Positions 55,956 through 64,000 of a stretch of DNA of 64,000 nucleotides are shown piece after piece (within the stretch, counting starts at the first letter, position 1; every line of letters begins with the position of its first letter). Below the pieces are notes generated by a model that saw only the letters and a program-made list of their open reading frames with translations, ran no database searches and was not told where the DNA came from. The stretch comes from Candidatus Desulfobacillus denitrificans (lineage in GTDB: Bacteria > Pseudomonadota > Gammaproteobacteria > Burkholderiales > Rhodocyclaceae). Position numbers and translations under genes: made by a program. The stretch spans positions 2,895,390-2,959,389 of the forward strand of contig AP021857.1 in NCBI GenBank assembly GCA_017347485.1. The letters are read 5' to 3'.

Positions 55956-56696
55956 ATGAGCGTCGTCCTCCCGCAGGAACTGATCGAGCGGCTTGCCGCC
56001 GCCCGCCGCGTCGCCGTGCTGACCGGCGCCGGCATCTCGGCGGAATCCGGCATCCCGACCTTCCGCGACGCGCTGACCGGACTGTGGGCCAACTACGACC
56101 CGCAGGAACTGGCCACCCCGGAAGGCTTCGCGCGCAACCCGAAGCTGGTGTGGGAATGGTATGCCGAGCGGCGACAGCGCGTCGCCGGGGTTGCGCCCAA
56201 TCCCGGCCACGTGGCGCTGGCCGCGCTGGAGCTGCATTTCGAAAAGTTCACCCTGGTGACGCAGAACATCGACAGCCTGCACCAGCGCGCCGGCTCGCGC
56301 CAGGTCGTCGAGCTGCACGGCAACATCGCACGCGTGAAGTGCTCGCGCGAAGCGAAGATCGTCAGCGACTACGCGGAAGACGAGTCGCCGCCGCGCTGCC
56401 CCTGCGGCGCCTACCTCAGGCCCGATGTGGTGTGGTTCGGCGAGATGCTGCCGGCCGGCGCGCTGGCGCGGGCGGAAGCTGCGGCCGAACGCTGCGAGGT
56501 GTTTTTCAGCATCGGCACCTCGGCCGAGGTCTATCCCGCCGCCGACCTGCCGCTGCGCGCCCTTTCGGCCGGCGCCACCGTGGTGGAGATCAATCCGGAA
56601 CGGACACCGCTGACGCGCCATGCGCACTTCGCGCTGCACGGCCCTGCGGGAAAGGTGCTGCCGGCACTGCTCGAGAAGCTGTCGCTTATTTCTTGA
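55956..56696 (+). CDS. cobB: Sir2-family NAD-dependent protein deacylase
   Basis: This 246-residue sirtuin has the NAD site [18 protein letters not shown] near residue 20, [12 protein letters not shown] near residue 99 and the catalytic histidine in [12 protein letters not shown] near residue 117. Only three zinc-type cysteines are seen (KCSRE and RCPCG): the usual second cysteine of the first pair is absent, so the zinc site may be incomplete. It may reactivate acyl-CoA synthetases such as the nearby MatB, by analogy with Acs; this is speculative. Its 3' end overlaps the asmA-like gene by 11 bases. Confidence 0.9.
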   Translation: MSVVLPQELIERLAAARRVAVLTGAGISAESGIPTFRDALTGLWANYDPQELATPEGFARNPKLVWEWYAERRQRVAGVAPNPGHVALAALELHFEKFTLVTQNIDSLHQRAGSRQVVELHGNIARVKCSREAKIVSDYAEDESPPRCPCGAYLRPDVVWFGEMLPAGALARAEAAAERCEVFFSIGTSAEVYPAADLPLRALSAGATVVEINPERTPLTRHAHFALHGPAGKVLPALLEKLSLIS

Positions 56697-58902
56697 ACAG
56701 CCCCTTGAGCACGCCGCCGGCCTTCTCCTGCACCTTCTCCTTCACCTTCTCCTCGGCCTTGGCCTTGGCCGCTTCCGCCACCAGGCCGCCGAACTCGATG
56801 TTGTAGGCGAGCTTGTCGAAGGGGCCGCTCACCCGCACCGGCACGGTGAGGCCCTTCAGGTGCTCGAGCTCCTTGCCGCCCTGGCCGCCGGCGGTGGCGA
56901 CGACGCTGGCCTTGGCCAGATAGTCCATGCGGTCCTCGCCGATGTTGATGTCGCCGGCGCCGCCCAGGCGGATGAAGGGCGACTTCATGCTGAGGTCGTC
57001 GTTGCGCGCCACGCCGTTGGCGATGCGGAAGGTGGCGGACAGCTCGGAGAAGTCGGTCTTCTCGGTCTGCTTGGCCTGCTGCATGGCGTCCTTGCGCGTC
57101 GTGAAGACGGCCTTGGTCTCGCGGAAGGTCTTCGCCAGGTTGATGCCCTTGATGGCGCCATCCTTCAGGTTCAGGCTGGCCGCGCCATTGAGGCCCTTCT
57201 TCATGGCCGTCACGGTGGTGCCGGCGGTCGCGACGTCCAGCGCCACGTTGCCGCGCCCTTCCAGCACGTCCTTGTCGAGGGCGTCCTTCATGAGCGGATT
57301 GATGTTGACGTTGGCCAGGTTCTGCTTCACCGCAACGTGGTTGTTGTTGGCGTTGACCGACAACGCGCCCGCCAGGCTGCCGTCGTAAAGGTTGGCCGTC
57401 ATCGGCGCGACGTCGAGCTTGCCGCCCGCCGCCTTCACTTCCAGCCGCACATTGCTGGCCTTCACGTTGGAGACCTGCAGCTGGCCGATCTTCACCGTGC
57501 CGCTGGCGTTGAGGCCCTTCAGCGCAGAGAAGTCGAACGGCTTTTCCGCCGCCGGCTTGTCCGCTTCCTTGCCTCCGGCTGCGGCGGGTTTCGGCGGCAG
57601 GTACTTGTCCACATTCAGCCTGTCGATGTCGAGGTCGAAGCCCAGCGCCAGCGGGCTGAAGCGCGAGACGTTCACCTTGGCGGCGATCTTGCTCTCGTCG
57701 AACTGGGTGTTGGCGTGCACGGCCGCGGTCTGGCCGTCGATGTCGGCGCGCAGGCCGCCGGTGAGCGGCAACTTGACGCTCTTCATCGGCATCTGCGGAT
57801 TCGCCACGTTCAGTTCGCCGCTGAAGGCCGGCAGCTCCACCGTCTGTTTCTCCAGGTTCGCCGCCAGGGCCGAGGCGAGGTTGCCCTTGACCGTGGTCTC
57901 GCCCTGCCGCGCATCCAGTTCGAGCGTCAGCTTGCCGGCCTGCAGGGACTGACTTTTGCCCTCGACGCCGGAGAGGGCGATCTTCGCGTCGATGGCGCGC
58001 TGGGCGCCGGTGAGCTTGAGCGCGGCGTTGACGGCCGCGCCGCTCGCCTTGTCCGCCGCCAGCGCCAGCTTCGGCGCCTCCAGCCGCAGCTCGAAGGCGT
58101 CGCCGCCTTCCTTGCCCTTCGCCGTCAGCAGCAACTGGTCGACGGCCACCTCGTTGGCGCCGGCGAGCTGCAGCGCGGCCGCGTTGAGCGCCAGTTCGAG
58201 CGCCTTCAGATCGGCGACGTCGCCGTTCAGGCGCAGGTCGAGCTTCGCGCCGCCGTAGCTTTTCTTGTCGAGGTCGTAGCGGTACTCGCCCTTCGCCGCC
58301 AGCTGCGCCGCCAGGCGCGGCTTGTTGCCCGCCAGCTTCGCCGACAGCTCGAACTTGTCACTGGCGGCGTTCGCCAGGCGGCCAGTCGTCAGGTCGAGGC
58401 CGGACAGCGTCACCTCCTGGCCGGCCTTCTCGTCACGCCAGGCCAGCTCGCCGTTGGCGAATTTCACGCCGGCGATGTCGAAGCGCGCCGGCGGCTCCTT
58501 CTCGTCCTTCGACAGCAGGTCGTCGATGTTCATGCGGCCGTCCTTGAAGCGCACCAGCCGCGCCTTCATGCCGCCGAGCTCGACGGTGTCGACGACCACC
58601 TGCTTCGACAGCAGCGGCATCAGCCGCACCGAAACGCGGGCGCTGTCGACCGAGGCGAAGACCTGCTCGCTCTTGTGCTCCGAGAGCGTGGCCTTGCCCA
58701 GCTGCACGCCGACGGAAGGAAACAGGGACAGCGACAGGTCGCCCTCGATCTTCAGGCTGCGGCTCTTTTTCTCCTGAACCAGTTGCGAGATTTCGCCCTT
58801 CCACTTGTTGGCATCGAAAGTGGCGACGATGAAGGCGGCCACGGCCCCCAGCAGAACGACCAGGCCGCCCAGCACGAAGGCGACGATTTTGACGGCTTTC
58901 AT
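56686..58902 (-). CDS. AsmA-family protein
   Basis: This 738-residue protein has one N-terminal transmembrane helix ([21 protein letters not shown] near residues 6-26) and a very long periplasmic repeat-beta region of the AsmA type, with [14 protein letters not shown] near residue 64, [12 protein letters not shown] near residue 123 and [17 protein letters not shown] near residue 567. AsmA-like proteins are thought to move phospholipids between membranes. The Lys/Ala/Glu-rich C-terminus ([13 protein letters not shown]) is low complexity. Copy 9 of the recurring word lies antisense in it. Confidence 0.87.
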   Translation of the reverse strand: MKAVKIVAFVLGGLVVLLGAVAAFIVATFDANKWKGEISQLVQEKKSRSLKIEGDLSLSLFPSVGVQLGKATLSEHKSEQVFASVDSARVSVRLMPLLSKQVVVDTVELGGMKARLVRFKDGRMNIDDLLSKDEKEPPARFDIAGVKFANGELAWRDEKAGQEVTLSGLDLTTGRLANAASDKFELSAKLAGNKPRLAAQLAAKGEYRYDLDKKSYGGAKLDLRLNGDVADLKALELALNAAALQLAGANEVAVDQLLLTAKGKEGGDAFELRLEAPKLALAADKASGAAVNAALKLTGAQRAIDAKIALSGVEGKSQSLQAGKLTLELDARQGETTVKGNLASALAANLEKQTVELPAFSGELNVANPQMPMKSVKLPLTGGLRADIDGQTAAVHANTQFDESKIAAKVNVSRFSPLALGFDLDIDRLNVDKYLPPKPAAAGGKEADKPAAEKPFDFSALKGLNASGTVKIGQLQVSNVKASNVRLEVKAAGGKLDVAPMTANLYDGSLAGALSVNANNNHVAVKQNLANVNINPLMKDALDKDVLEGRGNVALDVATAGTTVTAMKKGLNGAASLNLKDGAIKGINLAKTFRETKAVFTTRKDAMQQAKQTEKTDFSELSATFRIANGVARNDDLSMKSPFIRLGGAGDINIGEDRMDYLAKASVVATAGGQGGKELEHLKGLTVPVRVSGPFDKLAYNIEFGGLVAEAAKAKAEEKVKEKVQEKAGGVLKGLFKK
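57934..57954 (+). repeat. recurring spaced word, copy 9
   Basis: GCCGG (one base off), eight bases, GACTGACT, then TTTG. It lies antisense to the asmA-like gene, so protein coding does not explain it. Confidence 0.7.
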
Positions 58903-59031
58903 GGACCCTCCCGATCACCGAACGTAAATTTCAGATTCAGATTAGCAGAGAACCATCGCAAACGCATATTGCGCGCACGCGAAAATCCGGCAACACTTAC
59001 GCCGGTTCGAACCGCACGAAAAGGAGCGCAC

Positions 59032-59481
59032 ATGAGCATCGTCAGCGAATTCAAGGAATTTGCCATGAAAGGCAACGTCGTCGACCTGGCGGTCGGCGTC
59101 GTCATCGGCGGCGCCTTCGGCAAGATCGTCGATTCCCTCGTCAAGGACGTCGTGATGCCGATGGTCGGGCGCCTGCTCGGCGGCGTCGACTTCAAGCACC
59201 TCTACATCAACCTCGGCAGCCAGGCCTTCGAGACGATGGAGGCCGCCGAGAAAGCCGGCGCCCCGCTGGTGAAATACGGCATCTTCATCAACACGGTGGT
59301 CGACTTCCTCATCATCGCCTTCGCCATCTTCATGGCCATCAAGGTGATGAACCGCCTCAAGCGCGCCGAGGAGGGGGCCCCGGGGCCGGCCGAGCCGGCG
59401 ACGCGGGAATGCCCGCACTGCCTGTCGACCATCCCGCTGAAGGCGACGCGCTGCCCGCAGTGCACTTCGCAGCTGCAATAA
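59032..59481 (+). CDS. mscL: large-conductance mechanosensitive channel with C-terminal zinc ribbon
   Basis: This 149-residue channel protects against hypo-osmotic shock. The N-terminal helix and first transmembrane segment ([21 protein letters not shown] near residue 11, here shown by its [17 protein letters not shown] core) and the second helix ([16 protein letters not shown] near residue 89) match MscL. Beyond residue 122 it adds a zinc-ribbon-like CPHC...CPQC tail not present in E. coli MscL. An AAGGAG site precedes the ATG. It is followed 11 bases later by the LuxR-type gene. Confidence 0.92.
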   Translation: MSIVSEFKEFAMKGNVVDLAVGVVIGGAFGKIVDSLVKDVVMPMVGRLLGGVDFKHLYINLGSQAFETMEAAEKAGAPLVKYGIFINTVVDFLIIAFAIFMAIKVMNRLKRAEEGAPGPAEPATRECPHCLSTIPLKATRCPQCTSQLQ

Positions 59482-59492
59482 GGGCCGGCACG

Positions 59493-60734
59493 ATGGCGAG
59501 GCCATCCCTGGCCGCGGCAGCCGCGCGGGCGGCCGACATGCTGCCCGGCCTCTACGCGGCGGCACGCGATGCCGGCAAATGGCCCGACGCCCTGAGTGCC
59601 ATCGCCGGCCTGCTCGATGCCTCGCAGGGATTGATCTTTTCGCACCAGGCCACGCCGGAACAGCGCGGGCTGTGGGTCTCCCATCGGGCTTCGCCCGAGG
59701 CCATGCAGCGCTATGTCGCGCATTACCATTCCTGCGACATCTGGATGCAGCGGGGGAACGCCCTCAATGCATGGGTGCCGGGGACAGCCGTCGTCGGCAG
59801 GGACCTCCTGCCCGACAGGGAATTTCTCGCATCGGCGTTCTACCGCGAATTCCTCGCGCCCCTGGACATCCGCGACCTGTGCGCCGGCGTGCTGCACGAC
59901 GGCAGCGAGCCGGGCATCCCGCGCGTGCACATCGCCCTCCACCGCAGCCATGCCCAGCCCCGCTTCAATGCCGCCGACAAGGCCTTGCTCGCCGCGCTCC
60001 TGCCGCATCTGCGCGAAGCCACGCACCTGGGCTTCCGCCTCGCCGAAATGGAACAGGCGCTGCGCATCGCCCGCTCCACCGCCGACGCCATCCTGCCGGC
60101 GCTGGTGATGACGGACGCCGCCGGGCATGTCGTTTTCGTCAACCGCGCGGCAACCACGCTCAGTGACGCGAATGACGGGCTGCGGCTGGAGAAGGGGCGG
60201 CTGAGGATCGCCGCTGCCGGCCTGCAGGCCAGGCTCGACAGGATGCTGCTGCAGGACGATGCGCGCACGGCAGCCCTGCAAATTCCCCGCCCTTCCGGCA
60301 AGCCCGCCTACTGGCTGATCCAGGTCGACCTGCCGGGGACGGAAGAATCGCCGCCGGACGCGCGCCGGGCCAGCAAGGCGCTCCTCATCCACGATCCGGC
60401 CAACGAGGATGCCAACCTGCAGGATTTCGCCGCCTTGCACAAGCTGACTGCCGCGGAAACCCGGCTGCTCGGTACGCTGCTCCGCCATCCGACCCTGCCC
60501 GAAGCGGCCCGCTTCCTGGGCGTGAGCATCAACACCGTGCGCAGCCAATTGCGCGCCATCCTGGACAAGAGCGGCGCGCGACGGCAGGTCGAGCTGATGC
60601 GGATGGTGGTGTCGTGGCCGCGGCGCGGCATCCGAACCAGAAGCGCGGTCCGCGGCTCGCAGGTGTGCGAATACGTCAGGGGGATGGCGGACGCGTCGGT
60701 TGCTGCGCCGGCACGCCGAAAACACGATGACTGA
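59493..60734 (+). CDS. LuxR-type transcriptional regulator
   Basis: This 413-residue regulator has an N-terminal sensory region with a PAS-like stretch (VMTDAAGHVVFVNRAATTL near residue 206) and a C-terminal LuxR helix-turn-helix: LTAAETRLLGTLLRHPTLPEAARFLGVSINTVRSQL around residues 325-360 (key elements LTAAETRLL, EAARFLGVSINTVRSQL). No receiver or acyl-homoserine-lactone domain is recognised, so the signal is unknown. It directly follows mscL. Its last 20 codons overlap the convergent small membrane-protein gene by 59 bases. Confidence 0.82.
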   Translation: MARPSLAAAAARAADMLPGLYAAARDAGKWPDALSAIAGLLDASQGLIFSHQATPEQRGLWVSHRASPEAMQRYVAHYHSCDIWMQRGNALNAWVPGTAVVGRDLLPDREFLASAFYREFLAPLDIRDLCAGVLHDGSEPGIPRVHIALHRSHAQPRFNAADKALLAALLPHLREATHLGFRLAEMEQALRIARSTADAILPALVMTDAAGHVVFVNRAATTLSDANDGLRLEKGRLRIAAAGLQARLDRMLLQDDARTAALQIPRPSGKPAYWLIQVDLPGTEESPPDARRASKALLIHDPANEDANLQDFAALHKLTAAETRLLGTLLRHPTLPEAARFLGVSINTVRSQLRAILDKSGARRQVELMRMVVSWPRRGIRTRSAVRGSQVCEYVRGMADASVAAPARRKHDD

Positions 60735-60885
60735 CGGGAAGCCGGGCCTCGTCGAAGCGCGCGCCAGCGACGATCAGCCAGATGCAGCCGGCGATCGAGG
60801 CCGCGAACACGGCAATGCCCAGCCAGGCGACCGGCTGCGAATACCAGGATCCGCGTCGCGGCGAATCACCGAGCGCGTGCTTGCC
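60676..60885 (-). CDS. small membrane protein after ccoP
   Basis: This 69-residue protein has one transmembrane helix (VAWLGIAVFAASIAGCIWLIVAG near residues 18-40) and a short soluble tail ending in Pro-rich residues. It is in the position where cbb3 operons often carry a small assembly or unknown membrane gene after ccoP. GTG 60885 gives a 20-base overlap with ccoP; ATG 60924 is an alternative. I do not recognise the family. It overlaps the convergent LuxR-type gene by 59 bases. Confidence 0.6.
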   Translation of the reverse strand, partial: GKHALGDSPRRGSWYSQPVAWLGIAVFAASIAGCIWLIVAGARFDEARLPVSHRVFGVPAQQPTRPPSP

Positions 60886-61777
60886 CACGGTGCGACAGAT
60901 GGTAGACGTGTCCGGCCAGGACATGGATCTCCGCGCCGGACAGGCGCGAGTTCCACGCCGGCATGTGGCCCTGGCGGCCGTTGCGAATCGACGTTTCGAT
61001 CGCCGCCAGCGAGCCGCCGTAAAGCCAGATGTCGTCGGTCAGGTTCGGCGCGCCGAGTTGCGGGTTGCCCTTGCCCTCCGGCCCGTGACAGGCGCTGCAG
61101 TTGGCCTGGAAGATGGCTCCGCCCTCTGCCGCGGCTGCCGCGTCGTGCGGCTGGCCGGACAGGCGCCGCACGTGCTGGACGAGGTTCTTCACGGCCAGGT
61201 CGCCGAGCGCCTTCCACGGCGGCATGGCGCCGGAGCGCCCGTCCCGGATCGACGCCGTGATGTCTTCTCCGCTGCCGCCATAGAGCCAGTCGTCATCGGC
61301 CAGGTTCGGTGCGCCGAGCAGCGGGTTGCCGAGGCCTTCTCGGCCGTGGCAGGCCGCGCAGTTGTCAACGAACAGGCGCTCGCCGAGCCGTCGCGCCTGG
61401 GCGTCGTCGGCGACCGCCTCGACGCTCATCGCGGCAAGGCGCGTCAGTGCCGGGTCGAGCTTCGCGGCGTTGGCGGTCGTGGCGGAGGCGAGTTCTTTTC
61501 CCGACGTCCAGCCGAGCGCGCCCTGGCGGTTGCCGAAGCCCGGGTAGAGCACGAGGTATCCGGCGGCGGCCAAATACATCGCGAACGACGCCGCGATCCA
61601 CCATCGCGGCAGCCGATGCATGCCCTCGCGAAGGACGCCGTGGGCCCAGACGTGGCCGGTCGTGCCGTCGGGCAGCACCGGCACCTTGGCGCGCGGCGCC
61701 CACAGGAATAAAAGGAACGTCGTTCCGAGGTTGAAGACGATCAGGCCGATGACCCACCACGACCAGCCGCTGCTCAT
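60866..61777 (-). CDS. ccoP: cbb3-type cytochrome c oxidase subunit III (diheme CcoP)
   Basis: This 303-residue membrane-anchored cytochrome c carries electrons into the cbb3 oxidase. Two N-terminal transmembrane helices (residues about 5-25 and 58-78) are followed by two c-type heme sites, CAACH near residue 139 and CSACH near residue 228, with Met ligands likely in GAMPPW and GHMPAW. Each cytochrome domain has the conserved GAPNL and DDxWLYGGS pattern. It overlaps ccoQ by four bases. Confidence 0.95.
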   Translation of the reverse strand: MSSGWSWWVIGLIVFNLGTTFLLFLWAPRAKVPVLPDGTTGHVWAHGVLREGMHRLPRWWIAASFAMYLAAAGYLVLYPGFGNRQGALGWTSGKELASATTANAAKLDPALTRLAAMSVEAVADDAQARRLGERLFVDNCAACHGREGLGNPLLGAPNLADDDWLYGGSGEDITASIRDGRSGAMPPWKALGDLAVKNLVQHVRRLSGQPHDAAAAAEGGAIFQANCSACHGPEGKGNPQLGAPNLTDDIWLYGGSLAAIETSIRNGRQGHMPAWNSRLSGAEIHVLAGHVYHLSHRGQARAR

Positions 61778-61968
61778 CGGGGCTCCCCCTCATCGGTGAG
61801 CGGTACCGAATCGTCCGCCAGCGCGCTGCCGTCTTCCATCGGCAGGCGCGCCAGCCGGCCGAAGGCGCGCCTGTGATGGGGCAGCCAGGCCCAGAACCAG
61901 ATGCCGATGAACGCCGCCATCATCAGCACGATCAGGACACCGGAGAGATGACCCCAGACCGGGCTCAT
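61774..61968 (-). CDS. ccoQ: cbb3 oxidase CcoQ subunit
   Basis: This 64-residue protein has a single transmembrane helix (LIVLMMAAFIGIWFWAWLPHHR near residues 12-33, shown by its FIGIWFWAW core) and an acidic soluble tail, as usual for CcoQ, which stabilises the oxidase. It overlaps ccoO and ccoP by four bases each, so translation is coupled. It is short and would be missed in many annotations. Confidence 0.88.
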   Translation of the reverse strand: MSPVWGHLSGVLIVLMMAAFIGIWFWAWLPHHRRAFGRLARLPMEDGSALADDSVPLTDEGEPR

Positions 61969-62630
61969 GGCGAACTCCCCGCGATCGGCGCCGCGGCCGC
62001 AGCGGCTGGCGGCGCCGTCTGCGGCTCGTTGGCGATGCCGAGGCCCTGCAGGTAAGCGACCAGAGCCTCGAGTTCCGTCTTGCCGTCGACCTCCTTGGCG
62101 GCGCCGGCGATGTCGGCCTCGGTGTACGGATCGCCGAGCGTGCGCAGCGTGCGCAGGCGCGCCGCGATGTCGGCGCCGTCGACCCTGGCCGTTGCCAGCC
62201 AGGGATAGCCCGGCATGTTCGACTGCGGCACGACGGTGCGCGGATCCATCAGGTGCAGGCGCTGCCAGTCGTCGGAATACTTTCCGCCCACGCGCGCCAG
62301 ATCCGGGCCGGTGCGTTTTGAACCCCATTGGAAGGGCCGGTCATAAATCGATTCCTCGGCGGTGGAGAAGCGGCCATAGCGCTGCGTTTCGAAGCGCAGT
62401 GCGCGGATCATCTGCGAGTGGCAGAGATAGCAGCCCTCACGCACGTAGATGTCGCGGCCGGCCAGCCGCAGCGGATCGTACGGTTTGCCGCCGGCCGCCA
62501 GCTTGACCCTGTTCGCCTCCACGAAGGTCGGCAGGATTTCGGCGAGACCGCCGAGCGACACCATGACCGCGGTCAGGATGCCGAGCGTCCACGCGTGTTT
62601 CTCGATGAATTCGAAGTGGCGATAGGCCAT
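61965..62630 (-). CDS. ccoO: cbb3-type cytochrome c oxidase subunit II (CcoO)
   Basis: This 221-residue membrane-anchored monoheme cytochrome c has an N-terminal helix (HAWTLGILTAVMVSLGGLAEI near residues 12-32), the heme site GCYLCHSQM near residue 66, and the conserved YGRFSTAEESIYDRPFQWGSKRTGPDLARVG region near residue 84 (key elements DRPFQWGSKRTGPDLAR). The Met ligand is likely in SNMPGYPWL near residue 137. The C-terminus is Ala/Pro-rich. It starts nine bases after ccoN. Confidence 0.95.
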   Translation of the reverse strand: MAYRHFEFIEKHAWTLGILTAVMVSLGGLAEILPTFVEANRVKLAAGGKPYDPLRLAGRDIYVREGCYLCHSQMIRALRFETQRYGRFSTAEESIYDRPFQWGSKRTGPDLARVGGKYSDDWQRLHLMDPRTVVPQSNMPGYPWLATARVDGADIAARLRTLRTLGDPYTEADIAGAAKEVDGKTELEALVAYLQGLGIANEPQTAPPAAAAAAPIAGSSP

Positions 62631-62639
62631 GGGCGTTCC

Positions 62640-64000
62640 TCAACCGGAGGTCGGAAGCGGCGCCGGCGTCTGCCGCGCTACCGGCTCCGGAATCGGCACC
62701 GGCACCGGCTGGATGATCTTCCTGCGGGCATCCGCCGCCGTGTGCCAGAGGTTCCACGCCATCACCCACATGCCGAGCCAGATGAGGACGCCGCCGAACC
62801 AGCGCGCCATGTACAGCGGCTTGATCGCCAGCAGGCTGTCGATGAATGCGTAGGTCAGCGAGCCGTCCGGCTGCGTCGCGCGCCACATCATGCCCTCGGT
62901 CACGCCGGCGATCCACATCGCGACGACGTACAGCAGCGTGCCGGCCGTGTGCAGCCAGAAATGCAGTTCCATCGCCTTGTTCGAGTGCATCGCGGGGCGG
63001 CCGAGCGCGCGCGGCGCCATTGCGTACAACGAGCCGATCGTGATCATGGCCACCCAGCCGAGCGAACCCGAGTGCACATGCGCGATGGTCCAGTCCGTGT
63101 AGTGCGACAGCGAGTTGACGGTCTTGATCGCCATCAGCGAGCCTTCGGACGTCGACGCGGCATAGAACACCAGCGCCAGCACCATGAACTTCGCCGCCGG
63201 GTCGGACCTCAGGCGGTGCCAGGAGCCGTTGAAGGTCAGCAGGCCGTTCGCCGCCGAGCCCCAGCTCGGCATCAGCAGCACCAGCGAGAACGCCATGCCG
63301 ACCGACTGCACCCAGTCGGGCAGCGCGGTGTACATCAGATGGTGCGAGCCGGCCCACATGTAGACCGAGATCAGGGCCCAGAAGTTGACGATCGAGAAGC
63401 GGTAGCTCCACAGCGGCTGCTGGGCCTGGCGCGGCACGAAGTAGTACATCATGCCGAGGAAGCCGGCGGTGAGGAAGAACGCCACCGCGTTGTGGCCGTA
63501 CCACCATTGCACCATCGCGTCGGCGACGCCGGAGTAGATCGGGTAGGACTTCGTCAGCGATACGGGGAACGCGAGGTTGTTGACGACGTGCAGCAGGCCG
63601 ACTGCGATGATGAATGCGCCGTAGTACCAGTTGGCGACATAGATGTGGCGGATGCGCCGGCGGGCGAGCGTGGCGAAGAACACCGCGCCGAAGCCGATCC
63701 AGACGATCGCGATCAGGATGTCGATGAACCACTCCGGCTCGGCGTATTCCTTGCTCTGGGTGATGCCGAACGGCATCGTCGCCATCGCCAGCACGCAGAC
63801 CAGCTGCCAGCCCCAGAACGTGAACTCGGCCAGCCGGTCCCAGGCGAGCCGGGTGTGGCCGGTGCGCTGCACGACGTAGTAGCACGTGCCCATCAGCGCC
63901 GAGCCGCCGAAGGCGAAAATGACGCCGAAGGTGTGGTCCGGCCGGAGCCGGCTGAACGTCAGCCATGGAATGTCGAAATTCAGGCCGGGCCAGGCCAGCT
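62640..64000 (-). CDS. ccoN: cbb3-type cytochrome c oxidase subunit I (CcoN), partial
   Basis: About 453 residues of the catalytic subunit are present; the N-terminus lies outside the window. It reduces O2 to water with high affinity. Heme and copper histidines are visible in [42 protein letters not shown] and [14 protein letters not shown]. About eleven transmembrane helices are seen. The soluble C-terminus after the last helix is Pro-rich. The gene leads ccoN-ccoO-ccoQ-ccoP; FNR-type sites, if any, would be beyond base 64000. Confidence 0.95.
   Translation of the reverse strand, partial: LAWPGLNFDIPWLTFSRLRPDHTFGVIFAFGGSALMGTCYYVVQRTGHTRLAWDRLAEFTFWGWQLVCVLAMATMPFGITQSKEYAEPEWFIDILIAIVWIGFGAVFFATLARRRIRHIYVANWYYGAFIIAVGLLHVVNNLAFPVSLTKSYPIYSGVADAMVQWWYGHNAVAFFLTAGFLGMMYYFVPRQAQQPLWSYRFSIVNFWALISVYMWAGSHHLMYTALPDWVQSVGMAFSLVLLMPSWGSAANGLLTFNGSWHRLRSDPAAKFMVLALVFYAASTSEGSLMAIKTVNSLSHYTDWTIAHVHSGSLGWVAMITIGSLYAMAPRALGRPAMHSNKAMELHFWLHTAGTLLYVVAMWIAGVTEGMMWRATQPDGSLTYAFIDSLLAIKPLYMARWFGGVLIWLGMWVMAWNLWHTAADARRKIIQPVPVPIPEPVARQTPAPLPTSG

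Noticed and set aside
56620..58980. Plus-strand frame upstream of mscL
   Set aside because: It is antisense to the AsmA-family gene; real MscL coding begins at 59032 after a good ribosome-binding site.
60420..60448. CTGACT in the LuxR-type gene as a copy
   Set aside because: GCCGC is at the right distance, but the core is AGCTGACTGCC; too weak to count.

Overview
The window is GC-rich chromosomal DNA from a bacterium that looks like a betaproteobacterium of the Rhodocyclales type. The evidence is protein-level family resemblance and gene order: the pilT/yggS/proC and pilG-J/chpA/algH/ruvX/pyrRBC' neighbourhood shared with Pseudomonas and many betaproteobacteria, cbb3 oxidase, an Isp-type hydrogenase, and NsrR with DUF59/DUF2249 genes. 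The species cannot be named from this sequence alone. Coding is dense and ordinary. I see no rRNA, tRNA, prophage or CRISPR array. The only mobile element is one IS200-like insertion.

Layout. 1-3937 (minus): pyrF, a hupH-like gene, then hynS-isp1-isp2 of a membrane-linked [NiFe] hydrogenase; hynL would follow outside the window. 3969-6651: a PAS-PAS-GGDEF diguanylate cyclase, a VOC protein that may be methylmalonyl-CoA epimerase, and two tandem paralogous lipoproteins. 6679-13734 (minus): methylmalonyl-CoA mutase, propionyl-CoA carboxylase beta and alpha, and an aminotransferase; this is propionate catabolism to succinyl-CoA. 13884-18184 (plus): a GntR regulator, an enoyl-CoA hydratase relative, malonyl-CoA decarboxylase and malonyl-CoA synthetase (malonate use). 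18291-20997: secreted DsrE-like protein, NsrR, and a plus-strand DUF59/DUF2249/membrane-protein operon with NsrR-like boxes (nitric-oxide response). 20990-25647: HDOD protein, ferredoxin-type reductase, SDR protein, hemJ, rlmL. 25648-26292: IS200-like element.

26310-44056 is a type IV pilus region. It holds the retraction ATPases pilU and pilT, the yggS-proC-yggT-yggU operon on the other strand, and one long minus-strand series pilG-pilH-pilI-pilJ-chpA-algH-ruvX-pyrR-pyrB-pyrC'. The PyrC' protein lacks the metal-binding HxH and is probably a structural partner of PyrB. A 37-codon rubredoxin remnant sits upstream of pilG. 44367-47814 (plus): thiD, thiE, hemL and a GNAT protein. 47764-55902 (minus): uppP, yqiA, a methyltransferase, an RNB ribonuclease, a TonB-like protein, aroE, mtgA and mgtE. 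55956-60734: sirtuin, AsmA-family protein, MscL with a zinc ribbon, and a LuxR-type regulator. 60676-64000 (minus): ccoN (partial), ccoO, ccoQ, ccoP and a small membrane protein.

The most unusual signal is not a gene. A spaced word, GCCGT, then eight variable bases, then GACTGACTTTT, recurs 13 times with exactly the same spacing, on both strands, inside unrelated housekeeping genes and in one intergenic gap. It uses codons (ACT, TTT) that are uncommon in this GC-rich DNA, so selection seems to act on the DNA rather than the protein. A DNA-uptake-like or chromosome-organising signal is a reasonable hypothesis, and the window also carries type IV pilus retraction and control genes. Neither role is shown by the sequence.
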